NCBI GenBank assembly: GCA_029891385.1
Contig: CM057225.1
Span: 16,668,620 to 16,732,619 of the forward strand
Length of the DNA stretch: 64,000 bases
Direction of reading: 5' to 3'
Origin: Erythroxylum novogranatense
Lineage: Eukaryota > Streptophyta > Magnoliopsida > Malpighiales > Erythroxylaceae
The translations under genes were made by a program, and so were the position numbers. The notes under the pieces are model-generated. The model made no database searches. It worked only from the letters and a program-made list of their open reading frames with translations, and was not told the DNA's origin. Positions 13,001-28,000 of this stretch are shown here, piece by piece. The number at the start of each line of letters is the position of its first letter. Position 1 is the first letter of the stretch.

Positions 13001-16000
13001 AAGAATCCCTTAAATGTTGTTGCCATTATTAGGTGACTATTTCTGGCGCGCATTGCAGACTTCATATGCAAACTAGCTTCCACTTACTAGCATTATTACA
13101 TGGAACATATTTACCTTATAGTTGAATAACATAGGTCATGTGAAAATATTGCAGTACTATATGATGAAATCTTGCACTAGCCTCTAATAAATAAAATGGT
13201 ATAAACCTAATGAACCCAATGCCCTTGCAGCTCTTGTGTTCATGAATATAAACCTAAAATTGAATCATGTAAAACCATATATATCCCCTCCTTCTCTTAC
13301 CTCACATATGACATCAAACATCAATTTCACATGCTTGATATTATAAATGATTCAAGACCATTAAAATCTAATATTGGTATTCATCATGACTAAATATGGT
13401 CCAAAATATAAAAATAATTGTATATACAACAAATAAAGGTGTAAATCGATATAAGTGATAGTAATCTTGCAAAAAGTTAAAACTTTCCATATACCGTAGT
13501 ATATGAGCAATTGCCATCTGGAACTTTTCTCTTTGGGAGAGCAACAAGTCGTGGGAAAATAGGTAAAACACATCACAGATGATCATGAAAACTTATGATA
13601 TGAACATAAAGGACAAATATCATAATGAGAATGTGAATATAACAATTCTCAAGAAGTCTAATAAAACAATTTGTGAGTACAAACACAATAAATATTGATG
13701 TATCACATCAAAAAGCACCTTTAACAAAATAACATTAGATACGTCTTCCTTTTGTGCCTAGGAGCCTTTTATCTTTCCAATCTAAATGTTCCAACTTTTT
13801 CTAATCCATAACAACGCACATACCAAGTCACAAAGAAATTCAGATGTAACCTCCAAATTCCCAATTGAAATTTTCTTATATGAGTCTTTTAATTTGTAAG
13901 ATACTTCTCTTTTAATTATTTGACATCTTTAGTTCAAGATGACCATATAAGAAAGCTGGGTATACATAATTAATAGAATTGTTTATCACCCAATTTGATT
14001 GTATAAAATTTTAAAGCAAGGTTGGACAATAAATAAAGTAAGCAGGTTAAAAGCATAAAATAATCAGGCATGATGACAAATGTAAACAACCAAAATTGAA
14101 GTTAAGTTGGCTGACAAAATCACTGGCTGCCTAATTACTACACACAGCATGCTGTGGTCATTTTTGAGTTCCATATTACATAACAGATTAGGTGAGTTCT
14201 TCCTGAGAGTTGGTCAGGATGCCTAGAATTTAATATTACGAACTATAGATGTCATCGCAGGAAATAAGCCCATGTTTTCTTTGAAGCTACTACAAAGAAA
14301 CACAAATTTCAAAATCAACTTGATTACACATTCAAATTTGTGATGAATGTGAAGAAAGAGAAAGGACAAGGATATAACTAAATGTGGAATTGTAAAGCTA
14401 ATGAAGAAGTTGAGTTTCTCAAAACATTATCAATGGCATTCATATTGGAGAAAAACACCAGAACACATGAAAAGATATCCAAAGAGTAGTATTCATGGTT
14501 TGCTTAAGGCTAAATGTTTGTAAAGATCCTCTTTCCTATTTTTTCTCCTCCTCTGCAGGGGAAAGCTTATGTTCTGAAGCAAAAAGATGTCTTTCATACA
14601 ATTAAAAGCCCTTAACTTAATAAGCTATAAGTCATGATTCATGATTCATGATTTTTTGATACTTTCTGAAGGGAAACCTCTATCCACACAGAAAGTCGAG
14701 TAGTTCATCGCAGATCCCAAATAGAGAAGGCTTATCATAACTTCAATCAGAACTGATAAGGTAATTCTATTCACAAGGTTGACATCTGATAAACGAATAA
14801 AAACTAAGTGCAAAAGAAGACAAAAGAACGAAGAAAGGAAAGAGAAATGGAAAAGGTGGAGCAGACCTCATCCTTGGAAAGTGAGGATAAAATCGGGATA
14901 AGAATTGTAGCATCCTGCACAAAATTTTAAGTCAGAATGTGACTGATCAACAGCTAATGATTAGGAAATCATAATGCCCAATATAACAGAACAACCTTCA
15001 ACTTAGTCTCATATAAGTGCTTCACAGTGTTTATCAAATCCGAAGAAGGTGTCATTTCCTGACTCAATACTTGCAGCACCTTGCCAGATAACAAAACTTC
15101 AATCAGGATCATTGATCATCAGAACATATTTGAAAGAATAAATGTTGTTGATGTTGAAGATTAAACTACCAGCATCAAGAGATTTTCACATCCTTCTGGT
15201 GGATTAGATATTATACGAAGCAATTCAGAAAAAGATGATCTGAGAGCCCTTATAAGAATTGGAATATGCCGGTGAATAGCCTGCATCATGAAGGAAAAAT
15301 AGTTAAGCTGGACAAGGACAATTATCATTGTAAGCACTAGTTTCAGCTCTCCCAAAAGAACAAGAAGGGCAGAACACATTGTACTGTCAATGTCATAAAA
15401 CATTGAATATCAGCACAAAGAAAACTTTATGCACATCTGGCAGGAGCATTTGCCATTTCTGTCAAGACAATTCTTTTCAGATACATATAGTTTTACAGTA
15501 TCTAATATAGATTTAATGATAATGACTTACAATCAAGAAATGTAACATCAGGTATTGAGCCTAGGAAAATCAATCTTCAACTCAACATGGTTTAAACAGG
15601 AATATTAAAACCAGGGCTTAGAACCGTGGAGCTCAATATATCAAAGACTAATGCGGATGACACAAAATGTAGCCCTATTTTGAACATCAAATGAGGCTAC
15701 CCATACTAAGACATGCGTACTAATTTGACATAAAAGCCAAATAACATAAAACAATATTCAAGTTCCTATATGTGATATAAGTTTGGATTAAGCTAAACTT
15801 CATGGCATAAATTTGTTGTGAGGAATAAATGCAGACCTGCTTTACAGATTTTGGCGCCTACCATAGACATCAAATGCAAGTTGCAGAAGGCTATGTTTCT
15901 GAAAGTAAAGACATATCTGTCAGCATTATTCAAGCACAGAAGGAAGTTTATAAGAACTTTTAAGAATCATAGTGCATCCTAGCATCCTGACCTTTGTGCA

Positions 16001-19000
16001 CAAAGCAAAAAATAAAGAAATCAACCGTTGTGCTTCAGGTAATGAAATGGTTGAAGAACTTTGGACCAGAAGCTGTGGAGTTCTCATGGAATCATTTTCA
16101 CTGCTTCCAGTATCCAAGGTCTGAGGGCCACTAACTGATATTTCCTCATTTCCAACCTGATAAAGATTTCAAAAAATAATAATGTGATCTCTCTCAAAGA
16201 TTTTCAGTAGAGAATAAAGATCTTTCTCTCACACACTCACACAAATACATACATTAAATTTTCAATTAAAATTGGTGTAGAAGTTCTTAAACCCAATAGC
16301 AAGCAGAAAAGCACAATTAACAATTTAAGCTGCTCCTTTTCCTGGTCTGTGATATGTATCACTAATTCACTACTAGCTCAAGATTGCATGGTAATAACGT
16401 ATGGGTGCATGAGCACTGATGTTGACACCTTCTAGCCTTCAAAGTACCAAACTTTCAGTCAAAAAAGGGCTGCTTCATCTCCTTATTCATGAGGTCTATT
16501 ATTCATATTTTTAAACAAGTCATTTAATATCAAATATTCATCTTCCTTTAAGATCCTTTACGGATTGTGCCTCATAAATCAACAAATATGTTGCCAAAAT
16601 TTTAAATGTAAAGAAAAATCATATAGAATATGCTCCATACCTCCCCTTCTCTTTGGTCAATTGATCCTGATTGTGGAAGTTCTAGGTCAGAAATTTGTTG
16701 ATTCACTGCAGAGAGCAACATATTGACTGCAAATTGCTCGATGTGTTCTGTTATATAGTCAAGCTGATAGAGTTTATTCGCTACCTATAGAACACAGAAT
16801 TTTTTTCATCTTAATAGCTGATGAAGTTTAAAAGAAGTCAAGACACACAACTGACCAACAGCAAGACATTAAAACAAAGAACAGAAGAAACATACCAACC
16901 GGACAGCTTTTGCCCGTATATCATCTTGTGAATGAACAGCACACTGCACCATAATATTACTTACATGAGTGAAAAATGCAAATTCAATTATATACACACA
17001 AGTTATGCAAAATTTGGCCCATAAAAATGATGACCAGCATACCCCATGCTTTACTAGAATAGTAAATGACCATTTCTTTAGCCTCACCCAAGAGCTTAAA
17101 CTTTTTAGTTGAAAGATTTCTCCATGAGATTAGAGCCTTGAATGGCTACAAGAACTCAAGTTCAACCCACATTGCCTGGCCTTCGCTGAATCTATTATTT
17201 GTTGTGATTTGTCCACACTTCATGTGAGGGAGCAAGTTACATTTGTTTACATTTGGTGTCAGATGGCATGTTAAGAGTAACTTATGAAACCAATTCTTGA
17301 GTCTCAACTACAACATAAGCTTTTAGGTTAAATAACTTCTTGAAAGCCTCTAATATCTATTGAAAAGCATCTTTGAGAGACTCTGAACACCGCTCACTTG
17401 ATATAATATCAGATAGGAAAATCCAAACTGATTGTTCAACTAGATGTTAATGAACTAGAGAAGAAATTACAATAGCCTCAAAGTCAATGATAGCAGCCAA
17501 TAAATTGCTGGGAAAGGAAGAAGACTTTCACCACATTCCTTGTAACCAATAGACTCTGACAAGCAACCTATAATCTTTAAAGTCCTTTATTTTTGGAAGA
17601 AGTATGACAATCAAGGCTGGAGTTTATGTATAGGGAAAGGAACAAAGGATAATAAGAAAATGGAACATACACAATGATACATAGGAAAGGAAAAGAGACA
17701 ACAGTCTATTCTATTGCAATATGTCATAAACATGGCCATGATCAGCTCAAATATGTATTAACTCAATTATGAAAGTGTGGTATCATTAAGGGAAACAAGG
17801 GAACCAGAAGATATTCAGCCAGCATTGATAACTCAGAATCACAAATTTCCACAGTTGCTCTTCTGTTTTAGTCGAAAAATCTTGAACGCACAGAAAGATC
17901 ATGATCAAGAAACTAAATATTAATGTGTGTCTCTGAAATTCAAAGAAAAAAGAACAAATCTTCTCAAACCCCTTTGGCCTCCAGTATCATTATAGTCAGT
18001 CAGTCACCCCAGATAAGTCAAAATCAACTAATTAAGTAATTTAAGATTTCATTAACCAAAAAACACATTGAATTGCAGGATCTGTCATTTTAAATTCATA
18101 TTTCCTTAGAAGTTGGGAGTCGAGACTATACCTAATTGCAAAAGATGGAAAAGTGACAAGAAGCCAAATAATGCAATGATATAAATCCAAACAACCCTGA
18201 ATTTTGACAGATTACTCCGAGAAGCTGCACAGTCGATTTACCTTTAAAGCAATATCTAAGCATGCCTGTCGATGGTTTGACGTCCCAAAATCAAACTCCA
18301 CACAGCACCAAGGCCCTGTGTGACACGCCACCATCACGGACCTCTTTCCCACTGGAATCTACAACATCAGAACAGCAGAGATCATCTAATAACTTTACTG
18401 CTGATGGTGGCAATAGTGGAACTTCGCCAAGAAGTCTACTAAATGACTTGTCTGAAGCAGGGAACGCATCCAGCAAAGATTTGGCCTACAACAACAGAGT
18501 CAAATAACTCTAATTCTCACACTAATTATTTGCAATCATGCATTCTAATATCATGCTTACCACTTCCAAGAGGATTTTATCATACAGAACAGTCATCTGT
18601 GAAGAGTTTCCAGTATCAGGAACCATGAGAGAATGTAGATGGTATAGTATATGCATCACAAGCTCATGCCCCTGAGAGTCAAACCAGTACAGATAAATAA
18701 AACAATACTTGACGTGAAACATAATCAACAAGCAGACAGCTCAGTTCTTCGAGGGCTCTAATTCAGTTGTTGGCAAAAATAAAAGAACAATAGATGACAT
18801 GCAACTGCTGCATGTGTAATGGTATCCAAATGAATTAGACTTATTCATGCCATCAACCAAAAATTACAACTGCAATGTCAGAGAAATATGTTCACTACCA
18901 CTGTATTAATTGAATGATAAATGAATGTTTAATGGTCCTTTTTTAATACCATTAGATGCTATGGCTGCAACCAGACCAATGCATAGAGTTGACAAAAAGC

Positions 19001-22000
19001 TTTTAGCATCATTCATACAAATTCAATGATGGACCCTCTAAAGCACATTCACACACAAGATGAATGAATTCACACGTTGAGTGCATTAGCTATATTAGTT
19101 GACAACCATGACAGCACTACAATTTTAAAACTTGTCAATAAATTAAAAGGGATCTCACAAGAAAATACCTTGTACTGTCGATAATCCACAAGTATATGCT
19201 TTTGCAGCTTCACAATAAGCTCATCATGTGTACCAATCTGGAAAGGAAACAAAGCAACATTGCAAATAAAGTTAAGAGGCAATCATATGATCTGCTAATA
19301 GCATCCAGCGTGATCAGCTGCAAGAACTGTAGAGAGAAGTCTAGTATACAGAGCAGCACTCAAAACAACTGGAAGGAATTCTTTTAATCTGATGCCTCAA
19401 GCACAAATATAGGCCCTAATCTTACCCCAATAGCTAGGAAGACCGCAGAACATAACCATACGAGAAATAACTCATCAGCATAATGACTTGGTGCTATAGA
19501 CTGGATTAAAAAACCAGAACACTAGGTTGATACTACAAGAGGCTATGGGTAGAGTTCCACTAGACAACGGTGGGGACAGCAAAGACAAATTAATATAGCA
19601 TGAGGTTTTACAGACTATACGCCTAGTAAACATGAGGATCACCAATACATACTTGAGATGACCAGATTAAAATGTCAGCTGTAGAAAATTGAAATATCAA
19701 TTTCTTATTCTAACCTAGCTTCATAACTTAGGATGCAACCAATGATAATTGGTGATTTAAAATATATAGTGAAGAGATACCAAAGCAAATTTTAATTCAT
19801 GAAAGCACCCGTGCTTTTCTCAAGATATCAAGGTTCTTGGATACTAGATCTGTCATTTTATAGAAAGACTTGAGGATCTCTTATATAAAACTTAGAAGGA
19901 CACATTTTGCCAGAATGCCAAATAAGAAGTTCAAATCAAGTAATACAATAATTCTGAATGGAAGATGATAAAAGGGCGGTAAACTTCTGAAAAGTGTTGT
20001 GCATTAGAAAATTTTTTGCTACTACCTGAGCAATCAATCGAGCAAGTAATGCCATGTGTGTCTGACTACAATCCACCATGCATAAATTCCGGTAGGATTC
20101 AACAATTCGTTCAACTGACAAATTTCTGACATTTAGTAGCTCATCTTCTTTCAACTCAACATATGCTGGAAGCTGAGGTAACTCCTGACATGTATCTTCT
20201 GGGGCAGATTTGTTTGAGTCAACTGGAGACTGTTGATCAGATTCCATTGAAGATAAGGGCTCAGCACCATCTCCCAATTCCACATCTGAAAACTTTGATG
20301 CAGCAGACTCGTCATCAACAGCATGATGTGGAGAGAGTGGGATTTCTGAAGAGGCATTGACCTCGGAAGTTAGGATATCTTCTTCAGCTCCACTACAAAC
20401 CACCTCTTTAGGGCTGACATGTTCAATTTCAGATACCAGCGGGTCCACCATACTCTTATCATCTCTTGTTCTGTTTGAAGTCAGAACTGCTGGGGCATTG
20501 TCATCAGACATCACAATAGGAAGAGAACGAGACTTGTTCAAAGAAAGGGAACTTTCAACTTCAGCTTGTAGGGTACCAGCATCATCCACACAAGTTGAGG
20601 TTACTCCAACTATTGTTGGAGTACGCCGTGGATCCAAGCGACGTGGATCCTGAAAAAGCCCTCTGTAAAACTTTGTGAAAGAAGAAAAAAGAAAAATCTG
20701 ATATTGTACTAAACATATGTGGAAAAAAAACAAAACCAATGATTATTACTCTTCTTGGATCACGTTTAGAATCTGCAGGTGAATTGTTAGTGGTGGACAA
20801 GTCGGAAAATGGTGAATTGGTTGCTGTAGCCGCTGAAATAGGTAGTTGTGCAGCAGGATGATTATTTATTTGGTTTATTGGTGGCGATGGTGTCACAATT
20901 TGTGTTGGACTACTTGGAGAGCCAATTTGGAGAGTTACTGGCCAGGCTAGAGATGGGGGGCTCTTAGGCAAATGCTTCATATTAGTCACGACAATATCAG
21001 CAAGCATTTCAGGATCCATCCTGGATATGAGGAGTTTAAGTGATTCTGCGCCTTGCTCTCCCTCGCCAAGCATCACACCGATCATTTCAATCACACTACT
21101 CACTTGCTCTGCAGGAGTCAAATCACTATCTAACAAAGGAACACTACAAGACACACCATTGGCTAAAAGAGAATCTCTTTCAGAACCATTTATGTTCACT
21201 TGTGCAGCTTCAGAACCATAACGAATTCTCTTGGAAGTCACTTCAAGACCATTAGCTGGCTCTTCATTTTCCAGAGGCATAGATCTTTTCCTAAACTGCT
21301 CCCCAGAAACTAGGTATTGACTTGAGGGTTGATCATCCTGATGATAATAATTCAATTTCACCGAGGCAATGGTTACTTGGAACAACTAAGTGTTATATTC
21401 AGAAAGGAAAAGGAAAATTATAACCATGATAACTGTATAATCATAAATATAATTACCCGCCATATCTAGCATCGCGTGAAGCACGTTCATTATTTCTAAT
21501 CAGTTTGTCGACCTGACGAATAACTTGATCTGCAGCATCCCCAGCATTCATCATGCGTAAAGCCTTAAGCAGTCTATCTCTTGACTGGAATGGAGTAAAA
21601 TGATGTTTCAGTATCTTAGACATGAAATCAAATTGCAGTAGCAGATTCCAGATTAATGAATATGTTAGTAACAAAGTATTTCAATAGATATTTAGTACAT
21701 ATTTGAAGTTTGCTTTATGCAGTAATAGTTGAATAACTTTATATTCATGAGTGAAGTTTTGTTATTAATGTGTGCTTTGGAGATTCAATACAAGTCACTG
21801 ACAGAAATCAGTCAGAATTGGGATAAAACTACACAATTCACCCAAAAATGTTGTACAAGGCAGAGAAAAGGAAATTTAAGAGACTACACAGAAAGAACTT
21901 GACCTCTATGATGGTTGGATAGGTGCACCGCAAGAATCCCAAAAAGGCAGTTTTCAAGGAATAACGTGTACTAGCACTGTGACCACTCTTGATCATATCA

Positions 22001-25000
22001 CTATTGGGATCAAAACTGAGCAATGCAGAAAGAACCCTATCATAGTGGACAGGTCTTTTCCTCGCTATGGCAGCAAGACTGGCAAGCAAATAGATATTGT
22101 ATTAGGCAGAAAAGTTATATCTACAAGAGCAGTAAGAGGTTTGCAGAGTTGAGTACAACTGTAACAGAAGAATACAATAAATTGGCCATAAAGAAAACAG
22201 GAGTACGAAAATAGTGAATAAGAAAAAGATCTAACCAAACACAGACAATAAGATTCACAAAAACAAATGCAAAGTGGAACAAGGAAAAAAGTACATATCA
22301 GTAATTTAAAGACAACTTCTTAAAAGAAACTCATATGCAAGCACATATCTGCTTGAGCATATGGACTAAACAGAAGCTATTGCACAGACAAATATTAAGA
22401 GGTAGTCATCACTGGAAAATGATCCACTCTTCATGACTCTTAAAACAACTGCAAGATAGGTTTGTAGTATCACAATGTTTGAACAAAAAACCTGCCAGAC
22501 ATACAAGATCATGACCATTCTGATGCAGAACATTGCATCAACTCAATGCAACGACCCTTTGCAACAGTCCAAAAGAAAATATATCAACCCACTTACAAGA
22601 CAAACTCCAGATACCTTTTAATGGTTTATTTTGCCGTGCAGTCATTCAACTATGCCATCTAATTCTAAAATTTAACAGAATATCTACAATCATGGAAGTA
22701 AAGGTAAACAACCAAGTGAGGAGAAATTATTGATGGAATAAATCAGACAGGATTCATGATTACAAAAGCTGTCAGTAAAGCTACTCGTATATCTATTACA
22801 AGTATCAAGAACAATATTGAAATCCCATTGAAACTCTCATAGCACCCACTAAAACTTTTCTAATGCTTAATAGTATGTTTAAAGAATTACCATGTATTGT
22901 TGTACGCTTGTCTTCTTGAGACTTATTGTGTTTCTCCAAATTCTTAACTTAAGTTCAAAAAATCAAAGAAAAAAGTCAACTTTCCTAACACTAGATGAAA
23001 CATATACTACTACATACCAAACCTCCAGTTTGGAATACTTCCACCGCTGCAAACATACATAACCATTATCTGCTGAACTTTCTATCTGGCATTGGCTATC
23101 AGAAAATTCCAGACTTTTTCAGCCTATATAATATATCTGTAAGTACTATGCTCCTGGAAATCACATGGTGCAAGGTATATATCAATCTAGCTTCACTTAG
23201 ACTGTCCTAATGACCATCAATAAACAGTATCACAGGCACCATGTTTGACCTCACCAAAATGCTTCAATCACTTCAAAAGCCAACATATTAGCTAATGTGA
23301 GAGTGCCAACTCGAACAATTCTCATAATGAAAGGTTCTCTATGTTGTCTCCTGTACTCATAATTACACAATCCTAAGAATGGAAATGGCTCAATAAACTC
23401 AAATGATCACAGAGACTAGGGGATTGAAACAATTACCAAAATCTCAACCCTACTCTGAAACTTTCTTGTCTGCCTTACCTTGGCAGCAGTTACCACCTGA
23501 TGTCGTTCAACTAATAGGTATTAGATGGCTTCATAAGGACTATCAGAAAGAAAAGTCCAAACTGATCTAGAGAAGAAGCCTTTTTACTACAAATTGATAT
23601 GAACCTATAAAGGCTGTATTTTGACAAAGGTTGGCAAGTGGCATTAAACCAACTGGAAGTATATTTACTGTAAGTGTCAAGCATAGTCTCAAACATAGTA
23701 AGATAATCTCAACAGCACCCTTTACCTATAAAAGATGTGCACATGCAATAAAGCAGGATAACAAGAGTGGAATTATTTATCTAAAAGACATGCCAACAGT
23801 TGAAGCTTCTGGAATCCTGAGACTACTGTAGAGAATGATAATTTCATGTCACTTCCTAAGAAAGAAAGCATATCTAAAAGACATTCCAGCAATTGAAGCT
23901 TCCAGAATCCTGAGACTACTGTAGAGAATGATAATTTCATGTCACTTCCTAAGAAAGAAAGCATATCAAACATAAAAGTATTTGTTCTGTTGATTGTTCT
24001 GCTGCACGACATCCACAATGGGTACATAGCACATGGTCATGCACCTCAAAGTTATAAGGTTCCTGGTATCACCAAAGGCACAAATCACTGCCAAACAAAG
24101 TAGTTTAGCAAATATCGACACCAATAGTACATAATTCATCATCTATGCATACGAGTCTAGTGAAATCCTTAGAAGCAATTTTCACTGCATCCTGCAGTGC
24201 TTAATTCATTAGAGTTTTTGTCAGGTCGTATTGCAATACGACAAAGAGGTGGCCAGGCATGCACTGACAGTCAGAATTGCTTGCTTTTATCCTATCCCGG
24301 CTATCAACAGGATCCTTTTGCAGTTGAACAATAGTCATCAAGTGATTATGTTCATAAACACATTTGAACCACTTTATACAAAACTAAGCCTTGTATAACT
24401 AGTGTGTATCAGACTGAAAATGGTACCAAGTAAGTTTATTATTCATTAATGGATCTCAGTTAAGAATTTGCTAGTTATCCTGATAATTCTGGTTCATCAC
24501 CTTGTTTCTTGTTATATAGAGCTTCAACACATTATTTCCTTCAACTTCACGATCAAGAAAGATAAGTTGAGACTCAATTCCTATGACATGCAGGAAAATG
24601 CTTCTATCAGTACATTCTTTCAATCTGGTTAAAATAAGTCAACATTTAAAATAAGTCAACATTTACTATATGAGAGATCAACATGCTCATAATAATATAT
24701 ATGCAATTATCCAGGGTAACAAGAATCAGCAATTGACATTAACTAAATAAGAAAGTGAACACAATTAGCATTCACTGAAAAGAAATCACTTATATCCTGC
24801 TTGAAGGACATACCCTGTACTTTTGTGTCAATTTGTAATCTGAACTCCTTGATTGTTGATTGCAATTAATCATAAGCCTTAAATGTTTAACTTACAAACT
24901 TTAGCACATCAATTGTATATAAATCAAAGATCACTATCAATTCTTTCAAATCTGTTTCATCACAAGAAATCCATTGTATAAATTCGATAAAAAAGAGTAG

Positions 25001-28000
25001 CAACTGGAACTAAAAGACTGGAAAATAATTAGTTAATGTTGGAAATTACCACAAGAAGATGGCCATTTCTAGGATAAATACTTGTTGGTAATGCATTTCA
25101 CAAATAAAAAGTGCTAAATTATCTAGTCTGAATCTTAAATCAATATGATCTCTAAACCAAATTTCAATGGATTCCCAACATAAGCAACAAGGACTCATGG
25201 AATTGCATTAGAAAATATTTTTCAAGGCTCACTTTCTTTCTGAAAGCATTCAGATTTACGATCATTTCTGGAATAACATCATTATGAAGCTTGAGGTGCT
25301 TAGTCTTATGGCACATTATATGTTCTTCCTGTAAAGGTTACCAATCAAGGCATGGTTATCATAACTCAAAGCTTTGATTAAAGAGCAGAACATACAGCTC
25401 AGTGAACGTTTATAAAGGTCAAACCCATCATCAACTTCCAAAAGTAACTGGACAACAATATGTTTCATATTATTGCTAAATGTAGACAGAGCTCAGGGAT
25501 AGAAATAGGTATTGTTTCCAGTGAAAAGAACAAAGTAAATATAACTTCAGTGAGGCGATGCAGTTTTCAAAGGAAGCAAAATGTAGATCTAGTAACGAAA
25601 AAAGAAGAGTAGATATCTGCAGGAATATCCCCCAGCAAAAAAACAACTTTAATTATTTGAGGTGTTGAATGTGTATCAATTGTAACAAAATGTTAGATAC
25701 AATATCAGATATCCAGTGTATAAACAGCTGCTGTATGCACATACAGCGCATGAATTCGAAAGAACAAATCAAATGGCCTCTCTAACAGTTAACACAGCAC
25801 AAACTGCATTGCTCGACCACCCAGTCTCTCTCAGCACCTGGGATGACCATTTTATCATGAGTTAACCATTCTTATCACTTGCCATGATGCTCCAATATCG
25901 AAACAATGTGAAAATTGTCTAGCCTGAACTCCCTTATCTGAACCACCAATGCAGTAGTATCCAAGCCCAATAATTCCTCATAAGAAAGCTGGTCAGGATG
26001 CTGCAATTTTATCAGAAACAAGCAGTTGACTTGTACTACAACCTGTTTCCAAGTTTAAGTTATCCCTCCAAAATTTACAACACAATGTAGCTATTGTAAT
26101 ATGCATTTCAAGCCTATATGTATCAAATCTCAATGTTCATTAATCAAAAGATACTCGAAGTGATAAATATGACGCAGAAATTCCAGACGTACACAAATGG
26201 CACCAAATCGTCATTATTGCAATCCAAAGACTACAGCGACCTGTAATTACTTGGGAGGGGAATGACTATGGGGGAGAGATAGAAATACATTTTAGTAATA
26301 TCAAGTATAGGGTGGAACCCTATATTCACCCAACAATTTTTTTTCTTTCAATACTTTCAGGAAAACAAGGCCACACAATAAAAAGACCATAAACAAAGAA
26401 ATGGGAAGCAAAAAAGAAATTGAAAAATTCAATGTACATCAGTCAACAATCTACAAACGCATGCACAAGAAAAGTGAGGATCTCCTACATCAACACTCAC
26501 CAATTTACCACGGCAATCTTCAAAGAACCGGGATGACCAGGTGAATGCAGGAAATCCAATAAAGTGTCAAGAGTCCTATTAGCATCTGACATGAGTGAAC
26601 TTGGATCCAAAAGTGCATGCCCTCCCACCAGCCAAGAAATGTTAAATAGCTGTCTATTTCCTGTCATAGGTCCTACTCAAATCAGTATGGAAGGAAGTAA
26701 AAGTAATCATTCACAGAACATATCAAAACGAAAGAATACTAAGATGTACCTTCTAAAACTTGTTTCTCAGAGTCACTGGTATCTTTTGTGAAAAGTAAGG
26801 CGATGTTTCCAAGAACTTGAGTGCAAGCAACCTCGTTCCAACAGAACTAGGCTATAATGAAAGTCCAGCAAATACAAGTTTAGAAAAATTTTTGAAAATG
26901 CTTTAGAACTTAAAAAATAGACTATCAATCCTTTTCTCATAGTAATACTGAAGATCCTCCTAGTGTCTACTAATTTGAATGATTAACTGCTCAAAGGTAA
27001 TAAGATCTTCTAGAGGAGTTGGTGGAACAAAATCCACATGATAACCTATATGATAGATGAATAATTGCCAACAGCTTAGGAATCCCTCAACAGTAAGTAA
27101 AATATATGGACTTGATTGTACTTTAAACACAGATGATCAAATACAAATAGCTGGCATCTCTAAAGCACAAGTGTAATCACTGCATACTTCTAATGCGATC
27201 GCAAAAACAGCATCTTTGAACTTAAGCATCCAAATCCATAGATCTTCAAGCCATCGTTCCACCTTACCTCTCTGGAGAAAATACAATTTGCAACAGTAAA
27301 GTCCATGTAAAAATGTTCCAATAGTTAAAATTTAATAGAGACTAGAAAGGGTTGATTATCTGGTTTAAGCATGAAACCAAGATACAAAGGGTGGGGACGG
27401 GTTTAAGCGAAAATGACAAAATTTAAGAAAATGATTTGTATTAACTTGATTGTGCAAGTAACCACAGGTTTAACCTGATATGGCATTTTCTCCAGAATAC
27501 CACAATAGAAATGTGTTCCACAAACGATAGACTGCCTCACAATGACATGATCACTGTCTCTTAAGAATGCCAATAAGACATGCAACAGTATAGAACAATG
27601 CTCCAGTACTTTCAAACCAACTCCTCCAATTATCCTGCCAACCATATGAGGAAAGAGATCAATAATCATACATGACGGAAGAATCTAAGGAAGTGAAACT
27701 AACAACTAAATTCAAATAGGAAAGAAATTGTTTTAGCAATACCTTCCAAGATATTATGCAGCAAATAAACTTAACTCCTTCCCCACCCCCAAGCCAACCA
27801 CCAAAAGAATACTATTGATCCGAAGAGACATAATCACACTTAAAACCTTTTAATTTCAAGCAGCATCAAGAAATGACATATTTTAGTCCATAATGAGAAT
27901 GTGTAAAGATGCATTTAATTAAACCCGTTAAAAAGCTTCAAAACTCACAGCATGCACTTATAAGAGCACCAAAGAGAAACAGCCATAGAAATGATTTAGA

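Larger units (their letters stand above)
1038..13494. other. Symplekin intron 20 (about 12.4 kb) filled by nested retroelements
   Basis: This span lies between exon 20 and exon 21 of the symplekin gene. Bases 1038-1600 and about 12901-13494 look like ordinary AT-rich intron with no coding signal. The rest is retroelement sequence described separately. If spliced correctly the elements would be removed with the intron. The plus-strand elements are antisense to the host transcript and the inner gypsy element is sense. Confidence 0.8.
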
